From: a virus
Length of the DNA: 28,218 bases
Strand: one strand, 5' to 3'
IMG/VR virus record: IMGVR_UViG_3300029448_000207
Location: 3,854 to 32,071 of that record
A program made the position numbers and the translations under genes. Of this stretch, positions 7,501 through 14,563 are shown in pieces; position 1 is the stretch's first letter; each line of letters begins with the position of its first letter. A model generated the notes under the pieces. The model did no database searches. It was given only the letters and a program-made list of their open reading frames with translations, and was not told the origin of the DNA.

Positions 7501-10500
7501 GGGCATTAAGCATGGGTGGTATGATGCCATCTGTTCAACGAGAAGAAGAAATTCGAGATGAATTAGACCAATTAAATTCAATGCTATACGACCCTGCTTC
7601 ACAAGGAGAATTTACTCTTGAATATGCAGAAAGCATTAGGAATCAAATGCGACAATTAACCGCTGAATTAAATAAAATTCAAAACAAAGCAATACGAGGG
7701 GCAAGTGGCAAAGGTAATCCTGTTGATTACAATGCTAAACTGTTAAACAAACTAATTACTTCAAGTCGTGAAGCAACATTTAAAGCGGCACAATTTTTAC
7801 TTCCTCGTGTTTTAGAACATGACCCAAATCATTTCAGCAAAGAATTAGCAATGACTAATCCACAACAATTCCTTGCAAACCATAATCGTTTGATGTATGA
7901 TGCTGAAAGAATGTTAAATACAGTTCCACACGAAGTACACGGTATTACAGCACCAACAGTTCGCTTTGGTATGCAATCTCAAAAAGTACCTGCACGACAA
8001 AAGGGTGTACACCCTTCAATTACAGAACATTTACGAGGGGAAGATGTATTTTCCGTTGATGGTACTATGAACACTGATGAAGTGTTAGAAGGTCTTGGAC
8101 TTGTGCCTAAAACCACCGAACAAAGAAACCGTATGGCTCTCCATGTACAACGCTTAATTGATGAATCTAACAACACAAATCAACCACTCAAAGTAAGCAC
8201 GCTTGGTAAATTGATGGAAAGTGGTAAATTTGACAATGAATTTAATCTTCATCACTTAGGTGGTGATGATGAGTTCTTACAAGACGCTATAGAAAATGGA
8301 TTTCATACCGCAATGGATAATGCTCAACCAAATCGTCCTAAATGGAAACAACACCCCATTCATCCAATAGTGCAAAGTATTCGACATGTGTTGAATGATG
8401 AAGCACTTATGACCCCCGCTGGCCTTTCCTTCTTTGATGCTGGGTTGAAAAATATCAAAGGTCAAACTCTTGACATTCACAATCGTTTTGGTACAGGTTC
8501 GGGTGAAAAGAAATACAAAACTCGTGCTACCAAAAATCGTCTTGACAGTATTATCGCATTGAATGAAGATGCAGTTAATGAAGAAAACATGGAACCGGAA
8601 ACAAAGGATATTCTCACACATGGTTTTAATGATGAACCAGTACCTATTGGTGGTGTCAATCCCGATATAAACGGAATTATGAATACACACACCGATGCTA
8701 CAGTTGTACATTCAGTCGCTCAACCTACACAATCAACATTTGGAATTGAGTATGCACAAAATGGTCAACCAGTAGTTGGTACACATACTGAACCTCAACT
8801 TTACCAAAATACATGGCAAGATGCAATAACGGGTTTACATGGACAACAATTAGGCACTACTGTCCTTGATAATTTACAAAAAATTCCTCTTGAAGATACT
8901 ACATCCCCTGCTTTAGCAATGGACCCCACTACTTATGAAACAGCAGAAGACCGCATTGCTTTATCGGAAATGGGTGACTACATTACTTCTTTATTGAATC
9001 CCGATGTGTTATTGACTAAAGCCGATGATGCTGAATGGGTTCCACCAGTACGACCTATGCATCGTATTTTTGATTTGAAAGACCTTGAACACCTAAGAGG
9101 TTTTAGTGGTTCATGGGTGGTTAGCAAGTGGTATGATGGAAAGCGTGTTATCATTGTACAAAACAATAATGAAATTACTACCTACAATGAAAATGGTCGA
9201 AAGGTAGGACTGAAAAAAGCCTTCAAAGAAAGCCTTGCTGAATTAAATGACAACAACTTTGTCATTGATGGTATTATTGGAGAGGAAGATTTGAACATTA
9301 TCGACATTATCAATTACGATGATACCAATGTCGCAGAAATGTTGATGCATGAGCGTTTAAAAATTCTAAGAGGGCAGTTTGATAGCCATGAAAATGTCAT
9401 TATTCCGGGTCCACATGACACAAAAATGACCGATGATGAAGGGCTTGAGGATGCTGTGCAGATTTTACAGAAGGAACACAGTATTGTGCTTTTGCGTGAT
9501 AACAAGTCAACTTACATGAAGGGAGAGCGTCGGCATCCAAAGTGGTTGCTATTGCGTAAAACCCGTGATTTCAACTTCATCGTACTCGACCGAAGAGGTA
9601 AGGGTCCGTACAGTTATCAGTTAGGAGCAGGGCCAATTCTTGATGGTGATTCATTAGGAAACAGGGCTATAGAGTACAAAAATGATACATACATGGATGT
9701 AGGTACAGCCCACAATCAACAAAAATTATTCAAAGTGGGTGACATTATTCGGGCTACTGTCACAGGTGTCACTAAAAAACGAAGAAAAAGCCGTGATGTA
9801 TTCAATGTTCAAGTAGGTGAAATAGAAAGTGAAGGTGAAGGTGAGGGTGCGGCCAGCGCAGAATCACTTGATTTAATGACCAAATCGTTTGCACCTATAC
9901 TCATTCCTCATGATATTGAGTACAATAACGGTGTGGTGCAAGTCATATTGAAGAATGTTGACACTGTATCGTATCAAGTTGACCGACATAATGACAATTG
10001 GTACTTACATTCACCTACATCAACTATAGGTGGTTTACAAAAATCAAACTACCCTATTACATTGGCAGAAAGCCTTCATCCGTTTTGGCACAGTGTTGCT
10101 CCTTTGATGCTTGAAGGACACCTTATCAAATCAACTATGATGGATGAAGAAAAAACTCCAAGCCGAGAAAGACAAGACAGGCAATCAGCAGGTGTGTTAG
10201 ATGAAGATGATGAAAATCGCCTTCTCAAACCTTCAACAAAAAAAGCACTTGAAGTAATCAGTAGGGCTTTAGACCAACTTGCTAAAGAAAAACTCACTTG
10301 GACTGGCCCAAAGGGGTTAGGGATTGACATGGCTACACCTATAGAATCACCAAGTGGTCCTACAAAATTGACGGAAGAAAGCAACTTACCCGATTATGAC
10401 GGCAAAAAAAGACCCGAAGAAGAGGAAAGAAAACCTCATTCGGGAGGAAAAGAGAAAAAAACAATCACTCATGTTGAAATGAAGACAGATGCAGACGAGT

Positions 10501-10547
10501 CTATCGTTTTTGATGATGAAGACGGCACTCCAACTCTTTCAGTGTAA
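4596..10547 (+). CDS. Giant protein with C-terminal degenerate DNA-ligase domain
   Basis: A 1983-residue protein between portal and protease. Residues 1 to about 1490 are hydrophilic, rich in His, Asn and Asp, mostly helix and loop, without a signal peptide or a recognised family. Residues about 1500-1657 follow the nucleotidyltransferase core of ATP-dependent ligases. Motif I region: KWYDGKR at 1511-1517. Motif Ia-like: YNENGRKV. Motif III: VIDGIIGEED at 1556-1565. Motif IIIa: LNIIDII at 1566-1572, then an HERLKIL helix. Motif IV region: SIVLLRDNKSTYMKGERR at 1629-1646. Motif V: KWLLLRK at 1649-1655. Residues about 1658-1745 resemble the OB domain. Key residues are off: the expected lysine of KxDG is W1512 (a Lys lies one position earlier), the Glu of DGE is I1560, and the EG of motif IV is S-I. 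The domain probably binds rather than joins nucleic acid. The last 140 residues are acidic and disordered. Its position suggests an internal or ejected virion protein. The ribosome site is GGTGA before ATG 4596. Confidence 0.82.
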   Translation: MVAENFNIVKDDFMLSLADGYDLESNAAEYIIAWESLKKAPTDDMLRTLKYTAETIMKDKEQMEASGVDAVQASQEGPGYLLAREEIYGEPTNHIWADGLKGAKHIGVSHSVWPRFEGKPGSKYTNAHFPFHSSIHPLLRKNSVTQTPAFVEKFRRHIFDGHAVEEGRMEGLLHDELEKVKSPLIFGHKGKTILGPIRVNGSNISHQHDLYQRDFNRWKKLNDKKEGEYIKEGYSPEEIQNRLRVDHFEARAKQWTDEGVVADENGDEHGIALGHEAYMYGLEWLNPVERTAVMRRIHEEGGLDKHPLIKLPNGEVIPSARIAWNNLMRRTPELNWATRHGKNGGRRSFHRSENNETDYRQGANRHNQYAFGEAAHSYPLGDEKLSVTPSEVIIDALHDRFGIEEDGEGNWVGKPFSFLPKLNLHKKDIQNTYNQDELWKSSRRHTKSKKVMTGIKETHMPIEDILFLAGYDPKTRKPMLNHPIYGEMDGPLIQLHDLEAMEEDALANSDINSRAKEMREHLAYLQAAFGPHPDEEKSNLWELGGNGNYTVGPGNFWDSVFSQYGGAGMVQSTYNEIMHSMAPHTGLQAKALESLVPASFSANQDEPFNPFTGKGTQILPKPIEEDDSMPEFSSMFQTIAHGNNKYSPFTPNDENLSLGLHFGTGKQRNIGAFNLAKKKFEYFGTRGLLENIFSPTNVFTRTRDGDKHNWTLHKNTIAPETEYRLRTMTPDEKQNVNGLTDYMHHVYSQNAFKTTHPTQAYSAHSGDIPQKEKQRVLHYLKTMLGRSNSPHLPIKQSMHSLKNLKDGKVPVTYGADADDFLDYQNLGQPQPSFKNTKSHIENDNSAKNMRILTAIARLNNNSPQQVHNFLHDIDDDENDIGFQQIKSILEKQKGTLNEGDIEGLHEWLTQHRYDLATEKKKKGAKGSLAGKSKVPTMQDKLDDEGKVMFDDSGIKMKEMIPFDAHTIHRALSMGGMMPSVQREEEIRDELDQLNSMLYDPASQGEFTLEYAESIRNQMRQLTAELNKIQNKAIRGASGKGNPVDYNAKLLNKLITSSREATFKAAQFLLPRVLEHDPNHFSKELAMTNPQQFLANHNRLMYDAERMLNTVPHEVHGITAPTVRFGMQSQKVPARQKGVHPSITEHLRGEDVFSVDGTMNTDEVLEGLGLVPKTTEQRNRMALHVQRLIDESNNTNQPLKVSTLGKLMESGKFDNEFNLHHLGGDDEFLQDAIENGFHTAMDNAQPNRPKWKQHPIHPIVQSIRHVLNDEALMTPAGLSFFDAGLKNIKGQTLDIHNRFGTGSGEKKYKTRATKNRLDSIIALNEDAVNEENMEPETKDILTHGFNDEPVPIGGVNPDINGIMNTHTDATVVHSVAQPTQSTFGIEYAQNGQPVVGTHTEPQLYQNTWQDAITGLHGQQLGTTVLDNLQKIPLEDTTSPALAMDPTTYETAEDRIALSEMGDYITSLLNPDVLLTKADDAEWVPPVRPMHRIFDLKDLEHLRGFSGSWVVSKWYDGKRVIIVQNNNEITTYNENGRKVGLKKAFKESLAELNDNNFVIDGIIGEEDLNIIDIINYDDTNVAEMLMHERLKILRGQFDSHENVIIPGPHDTKMTDDEGLEDAVQILQKEHSIVLLRDNKSTYMKGERRHPKWLLLRKTRDFNFIVLDRRGKGPYSYQLGAGPILDGDSLGNRAIEYKNDTYMDVGTAHNQQKLFKVGDIIRATVTGVTKKRRKSRDVFNVQVGEIESEGEGEGAASAESLDLMTKSFAPILIPHDIEYNNGVVQVILKNVDTVSYQVDRHNDNWYLHSPTSTIGGLQKSNYPITLAESLHPFWHSVAPLMLEGHLIKSTMMDEEKTPSRERQDRQSAGVLDEDDENRLLKPSTKKALEVISRALDQLAKEKLTWTGPKGLGIDMATPIESPSGPTKLTEESNLPDYDGKKRPEEEERKPHSGGKEKKTITHVEMKTDADESIVFDDEDGTPTLSV

Positions 10548-10556
10548 TAATACAGT

Positions 10557-10563
10557 CTATATA
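10557..10563 (+). promoter_or_regulatory. TATA-like box before the protease gene
   Basis: CTATATA sits in the 18-base gap between the giant gene and the protease. No Shine-Dalgarno precedes ATG 10566, unlike nearly all other starts here. The box is centred 27 bases before an in-frame ATG at 10587, the normal distance from an archaeal TATA box to a transcription start. A separate, possibly leaderless transcript for the protease-capsid segment is therefore possible. Confidence 0.35.
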
Positions 10564-10565
10564 CC

Positions 10566-11999
10566 ATGACAGTGAATCCGAGGGTAATGTTGTCCCTTAA
10601 GCGACCTACCTCCGGCATTGCTCTCATCAAGGGCAGTTCCGACATGGTTATCGCTGGCTACGCATCAGTTGAACTGGTGGATAAGCAGGGTGACCTCATT
10701 ACTCGTTCAGCACTAAAGGATGCTTTTGGTGGGTTCATGAAGAGTGAAAAGTTCCGCAATGTTCAACTCGCTCATTCTAACATTCAAGTGGGAGAAGTTA
10801 TTGACTCCTATGTTGATTCAAATGGTCGGATGTGGAAATCCGAAGTTGATGATGCTGGTATGTTTGTTGTTGTTTCACTTCGCAACGACATTGAAAAGGC
10901 TCGTGAAGTGGCCGCAGAAATCCGTAAAGGAAACCTGCAAGGATTTTCCATTGGTGGACAGGCATTCAAAAGAGTGCGTAAATCCGATGGAGAACATGGA
11001 GATTACCAAGAAATTAGTAAGATGGAACTACATGAGATTACAATTTGTGAAAAGGGTATTAACCCCGAAGCACAATTTCGTATCTTAAAGGAGGACACCA
11101 ATATGACCACAGAAAATGACTTAAACAATGTTATGAGCAGACTTGAAGCACGACTTGACGCTATGGAAAAGGGAGAACTACCACCCGCACTCAAAGAGTC
11201 TATGAAAGAAAAGAAGGATGATTCCGAACCTAAAGAGGAAAAAGAAGAATCCAAAAACCCATTCGCTGACAAAGACAAAGACGAAGACAAAAAGGATGAT
11301 GAACCTATGAACGATGATAAGATGAACTACGCAAAGAGTGAATACAGCGATGTAATCACAGCAGAATACTTGAATTGGATGGAGGACACCCTCAAATCCG
11401 CTGGTGTAAACACTGGACAAGCACGACAACATTTTGACAACTTGGAGAAGGCACAACTTGGTGGCTTCGACAACCCCGATGCAGTTGACGGTGCTGACTA
11501 CTTCGCTGGTCAAGTTCGTGGCCGTGGACAAGAGAATGGTTCTCCTTCCACTGGCGCAATTTCCGCTATCACCTCATCCGGTGGTAAGACCCCATCCGGC
11601 GCACTCGGACCTGTTTCGATGAGCAAAGGCTACCTCAACGCTTCCAATGTGTCTTCTTCCGATATTGAAGCCGCATACGAAGTGTACAAAGCCGCCGCAC
11701 TGGAACAAGGATTCCGTGGTGACCTTGAATCACAATTCTCCGACCGATTGAGCAAGGAGATGGCAATCGCAAAGCACGAAGCAGAAAAAGCAGAATTTGA
11801 CGCTCGTGCCCCACTCAATGAAGTCATGAAGTCCATTAACTCCCTAAGTGAGCGAATCGACAACATGACCATCAGTGGTACATCAATTCAAAAGTCGGCA
11901 TCTACAACGAATGTCGAAGTCCCATCCACACAAGACTTGGGCAACATGTCTTGGGATGAAGTACACAATCTCGCCGCTTCGGTCACACGAGGGGCTTGA
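10566..11999 (+). CDS. Prohead protease fused to scaffold
   Basis: A 477-residue protein. Residues 1-177 form an HK97-type prohead serine protease (caudovirus S78/U35 type): GYASVELVDKQGDLI at 31-45, the catalytic His in QLAHSN (H70), the catalytic Ser in GFSIGG (S128), and the closing strand ELHEITICEKGINPEAQF at 154-171. From about residue 180 to the end it is acidic, helical and low in complexity (Lys/Glu/Asp-rich 205-255), as expected of a scaffold. It ends in NMSWDEVHNLAAS (460-472). The protease would remove the scaffold during capsid maturation. ATG 10566 has no ribosome site; ATG 10587 (residue 8) is an alternative start. An internal start at residue 180 has a strong ribosome site, listed separately. 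The major capsid gene follows at once. Confidence 0.9.
   Translation: MTVNPRVMLSLKRPTSGIALIKGSSDMVIAGYASVELVDKQGDLITRSALKDAFGGFMKSEKFRNVQLAHSNIQVGEVIDSYVDSNGRMWKSEVDDAGMFVVVSLRNDIEKAREVAAEIRKGNLQGFSIGGQAFKRVRKSDGEHGDYQEISKMELHEITICEKGINPEAQFRILKEDTNMTTENDLNNVMSRLEARLDAMEKGELPPALKESMKEKKDDSEPKEEKEESKNPFADKDKDEDKKDDEPMNDDKMNYAKSEYSDVITAEYLNWMEDTLKSAGVNTGQARQHFDNLEKAQLGGFDNPDAVDGADYFAGQVRGRGQENGSPSTGAISAITSSGGKTPSGALGPVSMSKGYLNASNVSSSDIEAAYEVYKAAALEQGFRGDLESQFSDRLSKEMAIAKHEAEKAEFDARAPLNEVMKSINSLSERIDNMTISGTSIQKSASTTNVEVPSTQDLGNMSWDEVHNLAASVTRGA
11087..11094 (+). promoter_or_regulatory. Internal Shine-Dalgarno for the nested scaffold
   Basis: AAAGGAGG lies 8 bases before the in-frame ATG at 11103, exactly where the protease domain ends. 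It is the best ribosome site by eye in the window, and it is inside a coding region. Confidence 0.75.
11103..11999 (+). CDS. Nested scaffold protein (internal start)
   Basis: A 298-residue product predicted from ATG 11103, in the same frame as the protease-scaffold fusion, driven by AAAGGAGG 8 bases upstream. It begins MTTENDLNNVMSRLEARLDAMEKGE, a short coiled-coil start, continues with an acidic Lys/Glu/Asp tract, a helical middle and a second helical region (DIEAAYEVYKAAALEQGF). It ends with the NMSWDEVHNLAAS peptide, likely the capsid-binding end. Overlapping protease and scaffold genes sharing a 3' end are known (lambda C and Nu3). Here the boundary between protease fold and internal start coincides, which supports a real second product. 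The capsid protein lacks a long N-terminal delta domain, so a separate scaffold is expected. Confidence 0.7.
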   Translation: MTTENDLNNVMSRLEARLDAMEKGELPPALKESMKEKKDDSEPKEEKEESKNPFADKDKDEDKKDDEPMNDDKMNYAKSEYSDVITAEYLNWMEDTLKSAGVNTGQARQHFDNLEKAQLGGFDNPDAVDGADYFAGQVRGRGQENGSPSTGAISAITSSGGKTPSGALGPVSMSKGYLNASNVSSSDIEAAYEVYKAAALEQGFRGDLESQFSDRLSKEMAIAKHEAEKAEFDARAPLNEVMKSINSLSERIDNMTISGTSIQKSASTTNVEVPSTQDLGNMSWDEVHNLAASVTRGA

Positions 12000-12002
12000 A
12001 AA

Positions 12003-12031
12003 AACAAAAAAAATAATGGAGAGTGAAAATT
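12003..12031 (+). promoter_or_regulatory. A-rich leader and ribosome site of the capsid gene
   Basis: The leader reads AAAAAAAATAATGGAGAG then TGAAAATT before ATG 12032. It closely resembles the leader of the next gene at 13143-13170: an eight-A run, TAA(A)TGGAGA, then an AT-rich spacer and ATGGCA. No other gene in the window has this leader, which suggests a shared translation-enhancing element for abundant virion proteins. Confidence 0.6.
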
Positions 12032-13132
12032 ATGGCAAGAGATTATATCCGAAGCGTGACTGACATGGAACGATACTACTACGGCGCAGGGAACGCAATG
12101 GGCTATTCCTACTCCGGTAGTGAATTGCTCAAGGCTGACAGCCCTATGCTGTCTTCAACTGCTGGTACTTACCAAGCGATTTATGGTCGCAAAGTTTGGT
12201 CCCAATTGAACCAAGAGTTCAATGCATTTTCAATCCTACCAAAGCGACCGTGGGAACGCAGTGGATGGCGAGTCATCACTGCACGACCTTCGTTCACTGT
12301 TGGCGGCGGTGTTGCAGAAAACGCAACCCTACCGGACACCACCAAGCCTACCTTCCAACACATTGCCGCAAAGCCGAAGACTGTGGTTCACACCTTCGAC
12401 ATGAGCGAAACCGCAATGTTCCTTGCTGACAAGGATGATGGACTGGGCGACATTCGTTCAATCCTTAAGGAAGAAATGGGTAAGCACCACGCCGAGCATA
12501 TCAACAAGATGCTTCTTGTTGACAAGGCTACCGCCGCTGGCAACGATTTCGAGTCACTTGACCGAATCACCACTGGTGCATCTTCTTCCGCTAACGAAGA
12601 CATTTACTCAATCGACCGAAGTGCAGAATCTTGGTCCCTTGCAGAACACGATGAGAACTCCGGTACTGACCGAACTCTCTCCCTCGACCACTTGGACACC
12701 ATCTTCCAAAAGACATGGACCCGTGGTGGCAATCCAAAGGTCATCCTCACAGGATATGACACTTTGATGCGCTTGCAACAACTCCTACAGTCGCAACAGC
12801 GATTCATGGAAGAAAAGCGAATTACTCCTACCTACAACGGAGTCAAGGGTGTTCCCGGTATCGAAGCCGGATTCATCGTCGCTACCTACAACGGTGTCCC
12901 AATCATCCCATCTAAGGATGTTCAAGCAGACACCTTGAGCCGCATGTACTTCCTCGATACGGACTACTTGTACTTCTCGACCGCTATCCCAACCCAATAC
13001 TTCGAGAGTGGTATTGAAACTGGTGACCCATTCGCAATCAACCGTCTTGGACAAGAAGGAATGTACCGAACTATGGGAGAACTATGGACGACTTTCTTCG
13101 GAGGACACGCTTCAATTCGTGACCTTAAGTGA
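12032..13132 (+). CDS. Major capsid protein, HK97 fold
   Basis: A 366-residue protein. It follows the protease-scaffold gene and has the usual capsid layout. There is a short N-terminal arm, then an E-loop-like stretch (SGWRVITARPSFTVGGG), a spine helix (IRSILKEEMGKHHAEHINKMLL), a central domain with LDTIFQKTWTRGGNPKVILTGYDTL, and a C-terminal strand set ending RTMGELWTTFFGG. There is no long delta domain before the arm, consistent with a separate scaffold. A GTG nine bases earlier is in frame, but ATG 12032 is better placed after GGAGAG and the A-rich leader. Codon choice is visibly biased to C-ending codons (TTC, ACC, GAC), unlike the giant gene, in keeping with high expression. Confidence 0.88.
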   Translation: MARDYIRSVTDMERYYYGAGNAMGYSYSGSELLKADSPMLSSTAGTYQAIYGRKVWSQLNQEFNAFSILPKRPWERSGWRVITARPSFTVGGGVAENATLPDTTKPTFQHIAAKPKTVVHTFDMSETAMFLADKDDGLGDIRSILKEEMGKHHAEHINKMLLVDKATAAGNDFESLDRITTGASSSANEDIYSIDRSAESWSLAEHDENSGTDRTLSLDHLDTIFQKTWTRGGNPKVILTGYDTLMRLQQLLQSQQRFMEEKRITPTYNGVKGVPGIEAGFIVATYNGVPIIPSKDVQADTLSRMYFLDTDYLYFSTAIPTQYFESGIETGDPFAINRLGQEGMYRTMGELWTTFFGGHASIRDLK

Positions 13133-13142
13133 TGGTGGATGA

Positions 13143-13170
13143 GAAAAAAAATAAATGGAGATGACATAAT
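13143..13170 (+). promoter_or_regulatory. A-rich leader and ribosome site, copy 2
   Basis: An eight-A run followed by TAAATGGAGATGACATAAT precedes ATG 13171. It is the near-copy of the capsid leader at 12003-12031. GGAGATGA has 6 bases of spacing to the start. Confidence 0.6.
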
Positions 13171-13620
13171 ATGGCACACAGTAATTTGACAGTGACGACA
13201 ACCTACTTGGACATTGCAATCGGTGGAAACACACCGGGCGCACCTCAACTTGTTCCTAACGCAGATGGAACAGTTGGCGACAACACAGCATGGCTTTCCG
13301 GTACAGCCGCCGCAGGGACTTACCCCGGCGCATTGACTGGTTTCCAAGCAGTAAACTCAAGTAGCAACAAACCAATTTCGGGACTCCGACTTGTTTCGGT
13401 TCTCCTAACCGGTGACACAGGAACAGCACACACCTTCGATGTGAACGCATACGACAGTGGACTAAGCAAGGTTTTCGCTTTGCTCTCCCTTGTCAACGAC
13501 ACCGACACCGACGAATCTTTGTTGGCGGCGGCTACCGTTGTTGCACACGAATCGGGTACAATCGCATATACAACTGGTGGGGCAACAGATGTTGTCTTGC
13601 TAACTGCAATCGTTGGATGA
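13171..13620 (+). CDS. Putative capsid decoration protein
   Basis: A 149-residue protein, rich in Thr, Ser, Ala, Gly and Val, with alternating hydrophobic residues that predict a beta sandwich (GLRLVSVLLTGDTGTAHTFD). It has no cysteines and no charged clusters. It lies directly after the capsid gene and shares its special A-rich leader, so I infer an abundant capsid surface or decoration protein. The product of 14011-14337 has a similar make-up and could be a distant relative. No family is recognised with certainty; a minor head protein is the alternative. Confidence 0.7.
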   Translation: MAHSNLTVTTTYLDIAIGGNTPGAPQLVPNADGTVGDNTAWLSGTAAAGTYPGALTGFQAVNSSSNKPISGLRLVSVLLTGDTGTAHTFDVNAYDSGLSKVFALLSLVNDTDTDESLLAAATVVAHESGTIAYTTGGATDVVLLTAIVG

Positions 13621-13630
13621 GGTGGGCTAA

Positions 13631-14011
13631 TTGCCTACTGTGACCTTTTTGGGACCGTTCTTTGAACGCCCCATGCGACACGCAATGGGTATGTGGACTC
13701 GTGGAGAAGTCGTTGAAGTTGAGCAAGAATGGCTCAACGAGTGGCGACACACACTACCTGCATCACACTTCTTGATTGAAGGCGATGAAGGTGTCACTAC
13801 AGACGCAGATGATGACGGCTTGCCCGACACGGGTTGGAGCCGCAAAGATATTCTTGCTTGGTTAAAAGCACAAAAAGTACCTATGGGTGCTGGTTATCTT
13901 ACAAAGACAGCCGCACTCAAACTGGTTGAGGAACATTTGAACCCTACACCAGTTGAGGAATCTTTAAGTGAAGTTGAACCCAGCGAAGAAACAACAGGAG
14001 ATGAACAATAA
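13631..14011 (+). CDS. Small head protein with HeH/SAP-like domain (TTG start)
   Basis: A 126-residue protein. Residues 1-50 contain strand-rich sequence (TVTFLGPFFERPMRHAMGM). Residues about 68-103 (GWSRKDILAWLKAQKV then LTKTAALKLVEEHL) have the helix-extension-helix pattern of HeH, SAP and Rho_N-type nucleic-acid-binding modules. The C-terminal 23 residues are acidic. The start is TTG at 13631, with GAGGTG 6 bases upstream. That site overlaps the previous stop, and no ATG is close enough to compete. Small proteins with such domains are common between capsid and connector genes. The role may be head completion, or contact with DNA at the portal vertex. Confidence 0.72.
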   Translation: MPTVTFLGPFFERPMRHAMGMWTRGEVVEVEQEWLNEWRHTLPASHFLIEGDEGVTTDADDDGLPDTGWSRKDILAWLKAQKVPMGAGYLTKTAALKLVEEHLNPTPVEESLSEVEPSEETTGDEQ

Positions 14012-14337
14012 TGGCGGCAAGCACAAGCACAATTGACCCAAGACCAACCGTTTTCGGTGACCGAATGATTATCACAGGTAGTTATACCGCAGGTGACACA
14101 GGAACACTTACTATTGATTTGAGTTCTCAACTCGCAAGCATTGACTTTGCTGGTACTAACGGTGCTGGTGCGCTTTCGGCAGTAGGAATCACTGATACCG
14201 GTGGTGCGGCTGATGCACAAGATGTTCACTTCAACAACTTGTGTCTTATCAACGGTACTTCCCTACTCATTGCCGCTGGCAACGGTGGTTTCCCTGTCAA
14301 AGCAGGTACATTCATCGCAATTGGTCGCCGCTCTTGA
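14011..14337 (+). CDS. Small beta-rich head protein, possible decoration protein
   Basis: A 108-residue protein starting at ATG 14011, overlapping the previous stop by one base, with AGGAGATG upstream. The sequence alternates hydrophobic and Thr/Ser/Gly residues (MIITGSYTAGDTGTLTIDL), predicting a small beta barrel. Composition resembles the product of 13171-13620, so the two may be related surface proteins. No catalytic or metal-binding residues are visible. Assignment is by neighbourhood only. Confidence 0.65.
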   Translation: MAASTSTIDPRPTVFGDRMIITGSYTAGDTGTLTIDLSSQLASIDFAGTNGAGALSAVGITDTGGAADAQDVHFNNLCLINGTSLLIAAGNGGFPVKAGTFIAIGRRS

Positions 14338-14348
14338 GGTGACTAACG

Positions 14349-14552
14349 ATGGCATCACTAACCAAGATTGGCGTAAAGTGCTTCGGCCCTTTCTCGCCTA
14401 AAGAGGTAAATGCGGCGGCTACATGGGCGGCGGCAGTTGAAGACCTCATTCAAGCGGTGGCCGATTCAAGCAGTACGAGTTCTGTAATTGATACCGAAGT
14501 GTTCCCTGTATTGGGCAACATTTTTGTCATGGTGACATACCAACTCGCTTGA
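14349..14552 (+). CDS. Small hypothetical head protein
   Basis: A 67-residue protein with GAGGTGA 7 bases before ATG 14349. An N-terminal strand (LTKIGVKCFGPF) is followed by an Ala-rich helix (NAAATWAAAVEDLIQAVA) and a C-terminal strand pair (FPVLGNIFVMVTYQLA). No family recognised. Tight spacing with genes on both sides and the clear ribosome site support it as a real gene in the head cluster. Confidence 0.62.
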   Translation: MASLTKIGVKCFGPFSPKEVNAAATWAAAVEDLIQAVADSSSTSSVIDTEVFPVLGNIFVMVTYQLA

Positions 14553-14563
14553 GGTGAGTAGGT

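Noticed and set aside
9126-9146. Active ATP-dependent DNA ligase
   Set aside because: The fold pattern is present but the catalytic Lys, the motif III Glu and the motif IV Glu are not at their expected positions; a functional ligase is not supported.
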